This document shows, piece after piece, positions 1-10,100 of a DNA stretch of 64,000 nt. Made by a program: the position numbers and the translations under genes. Positions within the stretch are counted from its first letter, which is position 1; every line of letters begins with the position of its first letter. The DNA is from Bradyrhizobium sp. JYMT SZCCT0180 (GTDB lineage: Bacteria > Pseudomonadota > Alphaproteobacteria > Rhizobiales > Xanthobacteraceae), in assembly GCF_018130165.1 (NCBI RefSeq), contig NZ_JAFCLZ010000032.1:1-64000 (forward strand). The letters are read 5' to 3'. Under the pieces are notes generated by a model. The model was not told where the DNA came from, searched no databases, and saw only the letters and a list, made by a program, of their open reading frames with translations.

Positions 1-154
1 CAAGCCCAATGACCTGACACCATCGACCTTGAAAGCAGCCTCCGATCGCCAGCGCCCTACCGCGCCAAATACCGCGCCCGCAAATCATAGGGTCACAAGC
101 TCTCAGGGTGACGGATCACGCTATGAGCCAACACATTCCATGGGGATTTCTCCA

Positions 155-547
155 ATGTATCACTTCACCGCGCTCGTCACCTGCCTTGCCATCCTGTTCT
201 ACTTCTTCACCTCGATCCAGGTCTCGAAAGCGCGCAGCGCGTTCGGCATCAAGGTGCCGGCGACGTCAGGCCATCCGGATTTCGAGCGCGTCTTCCGCGT
301 CCAGATGAACACGCTGGAATGGATGCCGATCTTCCTGCCGTCGCTGTGGCTGTTTGCCATTTACATCAGCGACCCCTTTGCCGCAGGGCTCGGCCTGGTC
401 TGGATCGCCGGCCGCCTCCTCTACATGTTCGGCTATTCGCAAGCCGCCGCCAAGCGCGGCCGCGGCTTCGGCATCCAGGCGTCGGCTGCGATCGTGCTCT
501 GGGTGGGCGCAACAGGTGCAATCGTGTGGCGGATCGTGCAGGGGTGA
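155..547 (+). CDS. MAPEG family membrane protein
   Basis: Small integral membrane protein of about 131 residues. The order of hydrophobic segments (about residues 5-25, 55-75, 78-98 and 108-128) and the stretch FERVFRVQMNTLEWMPIFLP match the MAPEG family (membrane-associated eicosanoid and glutathione metabolism proteins). In that family the Arg/Asn/Glu of the RxQxNxxE-like motif line the glutathione site, and here this reads RVQMNTLE. I chose the ATG at 155 because the hydrophobic domain begins there. ATGs at 140 and 29 are in frame but add non-conserved residues. The substrate is unknown, since bacterial MAPEG proteins are mostly uncharacterised. It stands alone, followed by a palindromic repeat. 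Confidence 0.8.
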   Translation: MYHFTALVTCLAILFYFFTSIQVSKARSAFGIKVPATSGHPDFERVFRVQMNTLEWMPIFLPSLWLFAIYISDPFAAGLGLVWIAGRLLYMFGYSQAAAKRGRGFGIQASAAIVLWVGATGAIVWRIVQG

Positions 548-570
548 GTTTCGCACAACTCCCTCCCCAC

Positions 571-689
571 GTCGTCCCGGCGAACGCCGGGACCCATACG
601 CCGTGCAGAAGTTTTAAGGCAAGCTGGCAGACACCTTCTGCAAACAACAGCCGCCGGTGGTTATGGGTCCCGGCGTTCGCCGGGACGAC
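571..689. repeat. Palindromic intergenic element, family A (copy 1)
   Basis: Two 28-base arms, 571-598 and 662-689, are exact inverted copies. Each arm itself contains a CCCGGCG/CGCCGGG hairpin core. The element lies between the MAPEG gene and the convergent solute-binding protein gene, so it may act as a two-way terminator. A second full copy is at 45103-45222, and a short one-arm version is at 27178-27209. Confidence 0.85.
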
Positions 690-692
690 AAA

Positions 693-1883
693 TCACTTCG
701 TCAGCGGGCAGCCCGAATCCTTGGCGCTCGGAAACGCCTTGTCGCCGGGGACCACGGCGAGCTGCTTGTAATAGTCCCACGGCTTCTTCGACTCCGACGG
801 CTTCTTGACCTCGAACAGATAGAGGTCGTGCACCATGCGGCCGTTTTCGAGCACCTTGCCTTGCGCGAAGAGATCGTCGACCGGAAGCTCCTTCAGCTTC
901 TTGGCGACGGCCTCGGTGTCCTTGGTGCCGGCCGCCTTGACCGCCTTGAGATATTGCAGCGTCGCGGAGTACGTGCCGGCCTGGATCATGTTTGGCATCC
1001 GGCCGGTGCGCTTGAAAAAGCGGTTGGCAAGGTCGCGGCTCCTGTCGTCGCGATCCCAGTAATAGCCTTCGGTCAGCACCAGGCCTTGCGCCGCTTCCAG
1101 CCCGAGGCCGTGGACTTCGGCGAGCGTCAGCAGCAGGCCGGCGAGCTTCTGGCCGCTCCTGACGATGCCGAATTCGGCGGCCTGCTTGATCGAGTTGGTG
1201 GTGTCGAGACCGGCATTGGCGAGCCCGATGATTTTCGCCTTCGAACTTTGCGCCTGCAGCAGGAACGACGAAAAATCCGACGAGTTCAGGGGAATGCGGA
1301 CCGCGCCCAGCACCTTGCCGCCCTTTTCCTTGACGAGATCGCCGGTGTCTTTTTCCAGCGCATGGCCGAACGCGTAGTCCGCGGTCAGGAAGAACCAGCT
1401 GTCGCCGCCGGATTGCACCAGCGCCCCGCCGGTGCCGACCGCCAGCGCGTGGGTGTCGTAGGCCCAATGGAACCCGTAGGGCTGGCAGGCGTCGCCGGTG
1501 AGGCGAGACGTGGCCGCACCGACGACGATGTCGATCTTCTTCATCTGCCTCGACAGATCATGAATCGCGAGCGCGACCGAGGAAGTCGTCAGCTCCGTGA
1601 TCATGTCGACGTTCTCGACCTCATACCAGCGCCGCGCGATCGCGGTGCCGAGATCGGGCTTGTTCTGGTGGTCGGCGGAGACGATCTCGATCTTGTGGCC
1701 GAGCACCTCGCCGCCGAAATCCTCGATCGCCATCTTGGCGGCCTCGAACGACCATTTGCCGCCGTAATCGGCATAGACCCCGGACTGATCGTTCAGAATG
1801 CCGATCTTGACGCCCTGCGCCGAGGCCGATCCGGCGAACAAAAGACCGCTCAATGCTGCGGCCGCCAACAAACCCGATTTCAT
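693..1883 (-). CDS. ABC transporter substrate-binding protein, branched-chain amino acid type
   Basis: A 396-residue periplasmic binding protein of the LivJ-like type I fold (Peripla_BP_6). The first 22 residues form a signal peptide with an ASA-Q cleavage site. The mature part opens with VKIGILNDQSGVYADYGG, typical of the family. In the better-studied relatives such proteins deliver amino acids, or in rhizobia often aromatic or short-chain acids, to a Liv-type ABC permease. No permease or ATPase gene is beside it, so it is an orphan in this window and its ligand is unknown. The start has GGGAG about six bases upstream. Confidence 0.9.
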   Translation of the reverse strand: MKSGLLAAAALSGLLFAGSASAQGVKIGILNDQSGVYADYGGKWSFEAAKMAIEDFGGEVLGHKIEIVSADHQNKPDLGTAIARRWYEVENVDMITELTTSSVALAIHDLSRQMKKIDIVVGAATSRLTGDACQPYGFHWAYDTHALAVGTGGALVQSGGDSWFFLTADYAFGHALEKDTGDLVKEKGGKVLGAVRIPLNSSDFSSFLLQAQSSKAKIIGLANAGLDTTNSIKQAAEFGIVRSGQKLAGLLLTLAEVHGLGLEAAQGLVLTEGYYWDRDDRSRDLANRFFKRTGRMPNMIQAGTYSATLQYLKAVKAAGTKDTEAVAKKLKELPVDDLFAQGKVLENGRMVHDLYLFEVKKPSESKKPWDYYKQLAVVPGDKAFPSAKDSGCPLTK

Positions 1884-1970
1884 ATCTGTCTCCCGGCAGT
1901 GTCTGTTTGGAAATTTCAGGTCAATGATATTTTATAACCCTGCGGCGGCCCATCTATTCAAGTCAGCCCC

Positions 1971-2066
1971 GTCATTCCGGGGCATCGCGAAGCGATGAGC
2001 CCGGAATCCATAACCACCATCGTGAGTATGGATTCCGGGCTCGCGCTACGCGCGCCCCGGAATGAC
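1971..2066. repeat. Palindromic intergenic element, family B (copy 1)
   Basis: The outer arms GTCATTCCGGGGC (1971-1983) and GCCCCGGAATGAC (2054-2066) are exact inverted copies. Inner arms around GGAATCCATA and TATGGATTCC add a second stem. Related copies are at 30815-30913 and 32821-32854, with a diverged relative at 50752-50859. It separates the solute-binding gene from the 3' end of the RND pump gene. Confidence 0.85.
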
Positions 2067-2092
2067 GACGGTGGCGATAGTTCTGCCCGCCA

Positions 2093-5000
2093 TCACACCG
2101 CGGCGGCATCCTTCGGCTTCTTCGGGTCGGCCAGCCCACGAACGATCATGTAGAAAATCGGCGTGAAGATCAGGCCGAACAGCGTGACGCCGATCATGCC
2201 GAAGAACACCGCGACGCCGACCGCCTGGCGCATTTCCGATCCCGAGCCGGACGAGATCACCAGCGGCAGCACGCCGAGAATGAAGGCGAACGACGTCATC
2301 AGGATCGGCCGCAGCCGCAAGCGGCAGGCTTCGATCACCGCCTCCAGCCGCGGCTTGCCTTCAAGCTCGATGTCGCGCGCGAATTCGACGATCAGGATCG
2401 CATTTTTCGCCGCCAGCCCCACCAGCACCACGAAACCGATCTGGGTCAGGATGTTGACGTCCTGCCCCATGATCCGCACGCCGATGGTGGCGGCGAGCAG
2501 GCACATCGGCACGATCAGGATCACCGCGAACGGCAGGCTCCAGCTGCCATATTGCGCCGCCAGCACCAGGAACACGAACAGCACGCAGATCGGGAACACG
2601 TAGAGACCCGCATTGCCGCCGGTAACCTGCTGGTACGAAAGGTCGGTCCATTCGAAGGAGAACCCGCTCGGTAGCGTGTCCTCCGCGAGTTTCTTCATGG
2701 TGTTGATCGCCGTCGCCGAACTCGTGCCCGGCGTCCCTTCGCCCTGCAGTTCCGCCGCCGGATAGAGATTGTAACGCGCCACCCGGTCGGGGCCGGATAC
2801 GTCGCGGAAATCCACCACGCTGCCGAGCATCACCATGTCGCCTGCGGCGTTGCGGGTGCGCAGCCGCGCCAGATCCGACGCTTCCTTGCGGAACGGCAGG
2901 TCGGCCTGGGCCGTCACGTGATAGGTGCGGCCGAACAGGTTGAAGTCGTTGACGTAGGTCGAGCCGAAATAGGTCTGGATCGTTTCGTTGACGCCGGAGA
3001 TCGGCACGCCGAGCTTCTGCGCCTTGACCCGATCGATGTCGACGAAGAGCTGCGGCGTATTGGCGGTGAAAGGCGAAAACACCTGCGTCAACTCGGGCGC
3101 CTTGCGCGCCGCGGCGACAAGCTCGTCGTTGGCGGCTGCCAGGAGTTCAGGGCCGCGGCCCTGGCGATCCTGGACCCGCATGGTGAAACCTCCACCTGTT
3201 CCGATGCCCGGCACCGGCGGCGGCGGAATGACGATGATGAAGGCCCCCTGTATCGCGGCCAGGCGCTGTCGCAGATCCGCGGTGATCGCCTGCGCGGTCA
3301 GGCCTTTCTTCAGACGCACCTCCGGTTCTTCGAACACCGGGAAGAGGGCCGCGGCATTGCCCGACTGCGTCCGGGTCGCGCCCGAGAAGCCGGCGAATGC
3401 CGCGACGCGAATGATGCCCGGGGTGTCCAGCGCCGTTTTCTCGATCTGGCGGACGATATCGGTGGTGCGCGCCAGCGATGCGGCTCCCGGTAACTGCGCC
3501 GATATGATGACGTAGCCGCGGTCCTGGGCGGGGATGAAGCCTTGGGGGGTGATGGCAAGCAGCCATCCGGCACTGCCGATCAACGCCAGGTACAAGAGCA
3601 GCATGACCGTCGAATGCCGGATCACGAAATTGGCCGCATTGGCATAACCGTGGGACAGCCGGTCGAAAGTCCGGTTGAAGACGCCCGCAAATGCGTCCCA
3701 GCCGCGGGCGATGAAATTCCAGCTCGCCGGCGGCTTCTTTTCCGCGTGCGGCACTAGGATCAGCGAGGCCAGCGCCGGCGACAATGTCAGCGAGCAGAAG
3801 CAGGAGATCGCGGTCGCCACCGCGATCGTAACGGCGAATTGCTGGAAAAACTGTCCTGAAATGCCGCCGAGGAACGCGGTCGGCACGAACACCGCGCACA
3901 GCACCAGCGCGATCGACACCAGGGCTGCGCCCACCTCCTCCATGGTCTTAAGCGCCGCGTCGCGCCGGCTCATGCCGCGCTCGAGATGCCGTTCGACATT
4001 TTCCACAACCACGATCGCATCGTCGACCACGATGCCGACCGCGAGCACGAGCCCGAACAGCGTGAGATTGTTGATCGAGAATCCGAGCGCCGCCATCACG
4101 GCGAAGGTGCCGACCAGCGACACCGGAATTGCGATGATAGGAATGATCGCCGGACGCCAGCCCTGCAGGAACACCAGCACCACAATGACGACGAGGATCA
4201 TCGCCTCGTAGATCGTCTTGATCAGTTCGTGGACGGACTGCGCGATGAATTCGGTGGGGTTGTAGCCGATATTGTAGTCGAGGCCCTTTGGAAAACGCGC
4301 CTTCAGCTTCTCCATGGTATCGGAGATTCTTTTCGCAGTCGCCAGCGCGTTCGAGCCAGGCCGCTGCGTTACCAGCAGCGCGACCGCCGATTTCCGCAGC
4401 AGGAAACTGTTGGTCGAATAGGACAACGCACCGAGCTCGACCCGCGCCACGTCGCGCAGCCGCACCGTGCGGCCGTCCGCGCCGGCCCTGACCACGATGT
4501 CCTCGAACTGCTTCTGATCTTTCAGCCGTCCGGTGAAGGTGAGATTGGGCTGGAATGCGCGGTCGGCGATCGGCGGCTCGCCGATCTGCCCGCCCGTGAT
4601 CTGCAGGTTTTGCGCGCGGATCGCAGCTATCACCTCGGCCGAGGTCAGGCCGAGCGCCGCGATGCGGTCCGGGTCCAGCCACAGCCGCATCGAGTAGTCG
4701 CGGGCGCCGAACATCTGGATGTCCCCGATGCCATCGAGGCGAAGCAGCTCGTCGCGCACCTGCAGCAGCGCATAGTTGGAGATGTAGAGCTGGTCAAAAC
4801 TGTCGTCCGGCGACAGCATGAACACGACCATCAGGATGTCGGGGCTGTTCTTGCGGGTGACGACGCCGTTGCGCTGCACCTCTTCCGGCAATCGCGGCTG
4901 CGCGATGGCGACGCGGTTCTGCACCAGCACTTGCGCCTTGTCGAGATCGGTTCCGAGCTTGAAGGTGACCGTGATGGTGAGATTGCCGTTCGAGGTCGCC

Positions 5001-5248
5001 TGGCTATAGAGATACAGCATATCCTCGACGCCGTTGATCTCCTGCTCGATCGGAGCTGCAACGGTGTCGGAGACGGTCTGCGCGGTAGCGCCGGGATACT
5101 GCGTGGTGACGACGACGGTCGGCGGCACCACTTGCGGATATTCCGAGACCGGCAGCGTGGTGTAGGCGATCGCGCCGACGATCAGCAGCACGATCGACAG
5201 CACCATCGCCAGGATGGGCTGGTTGATGGAGAGCCGGCCGAGGTTCAT
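2093..5248 (-). CDS. RND multidrug efflux transporter, inner-membrane permease (HAE1 family)
   Basis: A 1051-residue proton-driven efflux pump of the AcrB/MexB/MexF type, the usual length for the family. It has twelve expected membrane segments in two halves, each followed by a large periplasmic loop. The proton-relay residues are visible: adjacent Asp409-Asp410 in the VVDDAIVVVENVER stretch of TM4, and Lys948 in GLAAKNAILIVEFAR of TM10. The N-terminus (LGRLSINQPILAMVLSIVLL) is the usual cytoplasmic start plus TM1. The start codon overlaps the stop of the upstream membrane-fusion gene by four bases (ATGA), so translation is probably coupled. No outer-membrane channel gene lies nearby, so a TolC/OprM-type partner must come from elsewhere. 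The substrate range cannot be read from the sequence. Confidence 0.95.
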   Translation of the reverse strand: MNLGRLSINQPILAMVLSIVLLIVGAIAYTTLPVSEYPQVVPPTVVVTTQYPGATAQTVSDTVAAPIEQEINGVEDMLYLYSQATSNGNLTITVTFKLGTDLDKAQVLVQNRVAIAQPRLPEEVQRNGVVTRKNSPDILMVVFMLSPDDSFDQLYISNYALLQVRDELLRLDGIGDIQMFGARDYSMRLWLDPDRIAALGLTSAEVIAAIRAQNLQITGGQIGEPPIADRAFQPNLTFTGRLKDQKQFEDIVVRAGADGRTVRLRDVARVELGALSYSTNSFLLRKSAVALLVTQRPGSNALATAKRISDTMEKLKARFPKGLDYNIGYNPTEFIAQSVHELIKTIYEAMILVVIVVLVFLQGWRPAIIPIIAIPVSLVGTFAVMAALGFSINNLTLFGLVLAVGIVVDDAIVVVENVERHLERGMSRRDAALKTMEEVGAALVSIALVLCAVFVPTAFLGGISGQFFQQFAVTIAVATAISCFCSLTLSPALASLILVPHAEKKPPASWNFIARGWDAFAGVFNRTFDRLSHGYANAANFVIRHSTVMLLLYLALIGSAGWLLAITPQGFIPAQDRGYVIISAQLPGAASLARTTDIVRQIEKTALDTPGIIRVAAFAGFSGATRTQSGNAAALFPVFEEPEVRLKKGLTAQAITADLRQRLAAIQGAFIIVIPPPPVPGIGTGGGFTMRVQDRQGRGPELLAAANDELVAAARKAPELTQVFSPFTANTPQLFVDIDRVKAQKLGVPISGVNETIQTYFGSTYVNDFNLFGRTYHVTAQADLPFRKEASDLARLRTRNAAGDMVMLGSVVDFRDVSGPDRVARYNLYPAAELQGEGTPGTSSATAINTMKKLAEDTLPSGFSFEWTDLSYQQVTGGNAGLYVFPICVLFVFLVLAAQYGSWSLPFAVILIVPMCLLAATIGVRIMGQDVNILTQIGFVVLVGLAAKNAILIVEFARDIELEGKPRLEAVIEACRLRLRPILMTSFAFILGVLPLVISSGSGSEMRQAVGVAVFFGMIGVTLFGLIFTPIFYMIVRGLADPKKPKDAAAV

Positions 5249-6456
5249 GACTTGCCACCGGCCGGCGCGGTCTGCGGCGTCACCTTCGCACCGACCCGGG
5301 CGCGCTGGATGCCATCGACGATGACGCGATCTTCCGCCTTCAACCCCTCGCGAACCACGCGCAGGCCTTCGTCGAGCGGTCCGAGCTTCACAGCCCTTGC
5401 TTCGACGGTGTTGTCATCCTTGACGACAAAGACGATCTTGCGCGACTGGTCGGTGGCGATGGCCGTGTCCGGCAGCAGCAATGCCTCGTAGGGCGAAGAG
5501 CCGATCAGCCGCACGCGGCCGAATTGCCCCGGCAGAATCGAGAAGTCCTTGTTGGGAATGATGGCGCGGCTGCGCAGCGTGCCGGTCGAGACATCGAGAC
5601 GGTTGTCGAGAAAATCCATCTTGCCTTCTTTCGACGGCTTGTCCTCGCCGGTCAGAGCGACCTCCACCGGGTTCGGCGTGTCGCGCGAACTCGGCCGCTT
5701 TCCCTCGAACCACAGCCTGTTGTTCTTGAGATAGGTCGCCTCGTCGACGTCGAAATAGATGTAGATCGGATCGAGCGTGACGATCGAGGTGAGCAGCGTG
5801 GCATTGCCTTCGCTGCCCTGCACGAGATTGCCGGGACTGACGAGATGGCGGCCGACACGGCCGGTCATCGGGGCCAGGACGTGGGTGAATTCGATATTGA
5901 GTTTAGCCGCCTTCAGCGCGCCATCGGCCTGCATCTCCGCGGCATGCGCGGCCTGCAACGCCTGGCGGCGCTGGTCGACGGTTTGTTCGGAGACCGCACT
6001 GGTCTGGACCAGATTCAGCGCGCGATCGAGTTCGCGCTTGGCAAGCTCCACTTTGGCACGCGAATCCGCGAGCTGGCCCTCGGCCTGCGCGGCGACGGCC
6101 TCGAAGGGGCGGGAATCGATTGTGTAAAGCAGATCGCCGGCACGCACGATGGCGCCATCGCGGAATTCGACGGTGTTGACGAAGCCGCCGACCCGGGCGC
6201 GCACCTGCACCTCTTCCAGCGCCTCGAACCGCCCGGTGAATTCATCCCAATCCGTGACGGTGCGCTTCACCGGCTGCGCGACCGTAACCGGCGGCGCCGC
6301 GGCCGCGGCCGGCTGCGGCGGCTTGTCGTTACATCCGGACAGCGCCAGCGCGGAGACCAGGATCAGCGGCGAGAGACTGCGAAGCGAGGGGAAGTAGACT
6401 TGACGGCCTGCCGGTTGAACCGGACGATTCCGTTTTTCAGTCGCGCTCAATTCCAT
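5245..6456 (-). CDS. RND efflux periplasmic adaptor (membrane fusion lipoprotein)
   Basis: An adaptor subunit of about 403 residues that links the RND permease to an outer-membrane channel. It begins with a lipoprotein signal ending in the lipobox LALSGC, so Cys42 would be lipidated. Then come a barrel-sandwich/lipoyl half-motif (VQVRARVGGFVNTVEF), an alpha-hairpin rich in Ala/Gln/Glu (about residues 110-175), and beta-barrel and membrane-proximal domains ending in DRVIVDGIQRARVGAKV. I chose the ATG at 6456 because GGGGAG sits about 7 bases upstream. A longer reading from 6528 lacks such a site. It is the first gene of a two-gene operon with the pump. Confidence 0.93.
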   Translation of the reverse strand: MELSATEKRNRPVQPAGRQVYFPSLRSLSPLILVSALALSGCNDKPPQPAAAAAPPVTVAQPVKRTVTDWDEFTGRFEALEEVQVRARVGGFVNTVEFRDGAIVRAGDLLYTIDSRPFEAVAAQAEGQLADSRAKVELAKRELDRALNLVQTSAVSEQTVDQRRQALQAAHAAEMQADGALKAAKLNIEFTHVLAPMTGRVGRHLVSPGNLVQGSEGNATLLTSIVTLDPIYIYFDVDEATYLKNNRLWFEGKRPSSRDTPNPVEVALTGEDKPSKEGKMDFLDNRLDVSTGTLRSRAIIPNKDFSILPGQFGRVRLIGSSPYEALLLPDTAIATDQSRKIVFVVKDDNTVEARAVKLGPLDEGLRVVREGLKAEDRVIVDGIQRARVGAKVTPQTAPAGGKS

Positions 6457-6523
6457 CTGCTCGATCTCCCCTGGCACTTCCCGACATCTCGATCGATGGA
6501 GGCGGCTCCGCTCCCCGGCGGAG

Positions 6524-6548
6524 GTCACAGATGTGACTGGTTCCCAGT
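6524..6548. promoter_or_regulatory. Two adjoining palindromes upstream of the RND operon (candidate operator)
   Basis: GTCACA-GA-TGTGAC (6524-6537) is a perfect palindrome. It shares bases with a second one, ACTGG-TTC-CCAGT (6536-6548). Both lie about 70-90 bases upstream of the adaptor start, where a TetR- or MarR-type repressor of an efflux operon could bind. No regulator gene is adjacent, so this is inference from symmetry and position. Confidence 0.4.
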
Positions 6549-6848
6549 CTGTTCAAGAAGCCGATCGGATCAAGCACAATCGTTATGCATGGAGGGCGAT
6601 CACGCCTTGCGCCGGTTGCGGGTAATGGCTCGCACGTATGGGTCAGAAGCGCTGGCCTGAAGGAAAATCGCCGATGGCGCGATGATTACCCCAACGCTCG
6701 AGGCCGTGCTCGAGATGACGAAAACGTGACATCACACAATTGTCGTCGGTCGAGTCGCCCAAAGTTCCACTTGGGGGAAGAGGACGACCGGCAGCACCTC
6801 CGCATCAACGTTACTGCCCACGCCCTCATGGTTAATAATCCGAGGACA

Positions 6849-6878
6849 TTGACTCAAGGTTGTACGCTCGGCTACGAT
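6849..6878 (+). promoter_or_regulatory. Candidate sigma70-type promoter for the giant protein gene
   Basis: TTGACT (6849-6854) and TACGAT (6873-6878) are separated by 18 bases, resembling -35 and -10 boxes. The region just downstream is AT-rich. If used, the transcript would start near 6885 and carry a leader of about 280 bases. This is a visual match only. Confidence 0.3.
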
Positions 6879-7167
6879 CATGGTTGCTAAAGCGTAAATT
6901 TTTATACAGCCGCATTTCTTGAACATTTGATTACCCCTTTTTCGTTGCGGCGTGAGTGAGAGGCGTTTCGGAGTGACGAGCGAAATTTCTGTCGCTGGTA
7001 ACAGGTCTCCCCGAAGAGCGTTTGCAGTCCTCCGTTCATCGGGCGGACCGGGCTGCTGCAACACCGCGCGCACCATCCATCAAAACATTCGACGTGTTCA
7101 CGCATCGCGCTAGCCGCGCGACTGGCTGTGTGACGCGGACAAGAAACTTGCGTTGGGAGTACGAATA

Positions 7168-10100
7168 ATGGCGAACGAATTGCCCCCCGGTTCGATGCCG
7201 CCGCCCGCGACCGGCGGCACACCTCCCGGCGTGAATCCGCCGCCGCCGGGCCCCGGCACGCCTCCCGGTGGCCCTGGCACGGTCATCGTTGGGCCCGGAC
7301 CACCGCCGCCGACAGCCAACACGCCGCCAGCGACCGCGACAGACGTCAACGCCGCGGCCAACAATGTCGTCGAAGGCGCCGCCGTCAACACGCTGGTCGG
7401 CGTCACCGTCCGCTCGACGGACGCCGAAGGCCAGACCATTACCTACACGCTGGCGTCGGACAGTTCCGGCGGCGGCTTCAAGATCGACGCGGCCACCGGC
7501 GTGGTGACGGTCGCCGATCCCGCCAAGATCAACTTCGAGACCGCGGCGGGCCACGCCTACACCATCACGGTGAATTCGTTCGACGGCTTCTCCACCTCGT
7601 CGCAGAGCTTCTCCATCAACGTGTCAGACATTGCGCCCTCGACCCCGGTCGACGGCAATGCCGGCGCCAACACCGTGGCGGAAGGCGCCGCCGCCAACAC
7701 GCTGGTCGGCATCACCGCCTCCTCCACCGACATCAACGGACCGGGCGTCACCTACAGCCTGAGCAACAGCGCCAACGGCGCCTTCAAAATCGATGCGGCC
7801 ACAGGCGTGGTGTCGGTCGCCGACCCCACCAAGATCGATTTCGAAAGCACCGCGACTCTCAACATCACGGCGGTCGCCAGCGACGGCACGTTGTCGAGCT
7901 CGCAGAACTTCACCATCAACGTCACCGACGTTGCGCTGGCGACGCCGGTCGACGGCAACGCCGCCGCCAACAGCGTCGCCGAAGGCGCCGCCAACGGTTC
8001 GACCGTCGGCCTCACCGCGTTCGCTGTTGACCCGAACGGCCCGGCGACGACCTATTCGCTGATCGGCGACACCTCCGGCGGCGGCTTCACCATCGACGCC
8101 ACGACCGGAATCGTCACCGTCGCCGACGGCGCCAAGATCGATTTCGAGACTGCGGCCGGTCACGCCTATTTCGTCGTCGTGCAGGCGTCTAACGGCGCAC
8201 TGAATATGGCGCAAACCTTCATGATCGGCGTGACGGATGTCGCGCCCGCGTCCCCGACCGACAGCGATGCCGCGGCCAACTCGGTGCTGGAGGGTGTCGC
8301 GAACGGCACCGTCGTCGGCATCACCGCCGCCTCGAGCGACATCAATGGCGGAGCCGTGACCTATTCGCTGACCGGCGATACGTCCGGCGGCGGCTTCACC
8401 ATCGACGCCGCGACCGGCATCGTCACCGTCGCCGATTCGAGCAGGATCGACTTCGAGACCGCGCCCGGTAACGTCTATACCGTCACCGCGCAAGCCAGCG
8501 ACGGCACCCTCGCCAGTTCGCAAACCTTCACCATCGGCGTGACCAATATCGCACCATCGATCCCGGTCGACACCAATGCCGGCGCCAACTCGGTGATCGA
8601 AGGCGCTGCCAATGGTTCAACCGTCGGCATCACCGCCTCCTCGACAGATATCAATGGACCCGGCGTAGTTTATAGCCTCGCCGACAGCGCCAGCGGCCGC
8701 TTCACCATCGATGCCGCCACCGGCGTCGTTACCGTCGCCAACTCCAGCGCCATCGACTTTGAGAGCGCGCCGGGCAACAGCTATACGATCGTGGCGCGGG
8801 CCACCGACAGCGGCGGATTATTCAGCCAGCAGTCCTACACCATCGCCGTCACCGACGCGGCGCCTTCGACGCCCGTCGACGGCAACGCAGCCGCCAACAC
8901 CGTCGCGGAAGGCGCCGCCAACGGCTCGACAGTCGGCGTCACCGCGTCCTCGACCGACATCAACGGCCCGGGCGTGACTTACTCGCTGGTCGGCGACACC
9001 TCGGGCGGCGGCTTCGCCGTCAACGCCGCTACTGGCGTCGTCACCGTCGCCGACGCCACCAGGATCGATTTCGAAACCTCGGGCGCCAGCTATACCGTCG
9101 TTGTGCAGGCCAGCGACGGCACGCTGGCCTCTTCGCAGGCCTTCGTCATCTCCGTATCGGATATCGCGCCGTCGACGCCTGTCGACAGCAATGCCGCAGC
9201 CAACCAGGTCGCCGTCGGCGCTGCGGCCGGCGCCACGGTCGGCGTCACCGCGTCTTCCACCGACGTCAACGGTCCGGCCGTCACCTATTCGCTGGTCAAC
9301 GACACCTCAAACGGCGGCTTCACGGTCAATGCCGCGACCGGAATCGTCACTGTCGCCGATCCGAGCAAGATCCTCCTCGCCGATCCCAGCTATGACATCA
9401 CCGTCGATTCCAGCGACGGCACGCTGCACAGCCAGCAGACATTCACGGTCAATGTCGTCGTGGATATCGCGCCGACCGTCGCCGCCGGCGATACGCTCAA
9501 TTACACCGAGAACGCGACCAGCGTCGTCGACCCGACCATCACCATCACCGATCCCGACAACGCCACCATGACGGGCGCCAGGGTCGCGATATCTGGCGGC
9601 TTCGACAACACCCAGGACGTGCTGAACTTTACGCCCGTCGGCGCCATCACCGGCACCTATGACCCCGTCACCGGCGTGCTGACATTGACGGGCACCGATA
9701 CGCAAGCCAATTACGAACTGGCGCTGGAATCGGTCACCTACCAAAACACCAGCGACAATCCCACCACCGTGCAGCGCACGTTGAGCTACATCGTCAATGA
9801 CGGCACGCTCGACAGCGCCGCGGCGACCGCGACCATCAACGTCGCCTCGGTCAACGACGCGCCGGTGGTCACGCCGACCGGCGGCTCCACCGCCTATACC
9901 GAGAACGCGGCCGCCGCCGTCATCGACGGGGCGCTCACCGTCACCGACCCCGACAGTTCGATCGCATCCGCCCAGGTCCGCGTCTCGGTCGGCTTCCAGA
10001 GCGGCGACCAGCTCAACTTCACCGACCAGAACGGCATTACCGGCATCTACAATTCCGGTACCGGCGTGCTTGCGCTGAGCGGTACCGCCACGGTCGCCGA

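Larger units (their letters stand above)
6457..7167. other. Divergent intergenic region, 711 bases
   Basis: This region separates the efflux operon (minus strand) from the giant surface protein gene (plus strand). I find no convincing gene here. The half near the pump holds the palindromes at 6524-6548. Around 6830-6960 the DNA becomes AT-rich relative to its surroundings, and a plausible plus-strand promoter lies at 6849-6878. The remaining ~290 bases before the giant gene would form a long untranslated leader. Confidence 0.6.

Noticed and set aside
657..1937. 426-codon open frame on the plus strand
   Set aside because: Antisense to the solute-binding protein, which has a signal peptide and family motifs.
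3986..5491. 501-codon open frame on the plus strand
   Set aside because: Antisense to the RND pump. Its composition is Arg/Asp/His-rich and it has no domain.
6585..6890. 101-codon open frame upstream of the giant gene
   Set aside because: No ribosome site, no family resemblance, and its composition does not match neighbouring genes.
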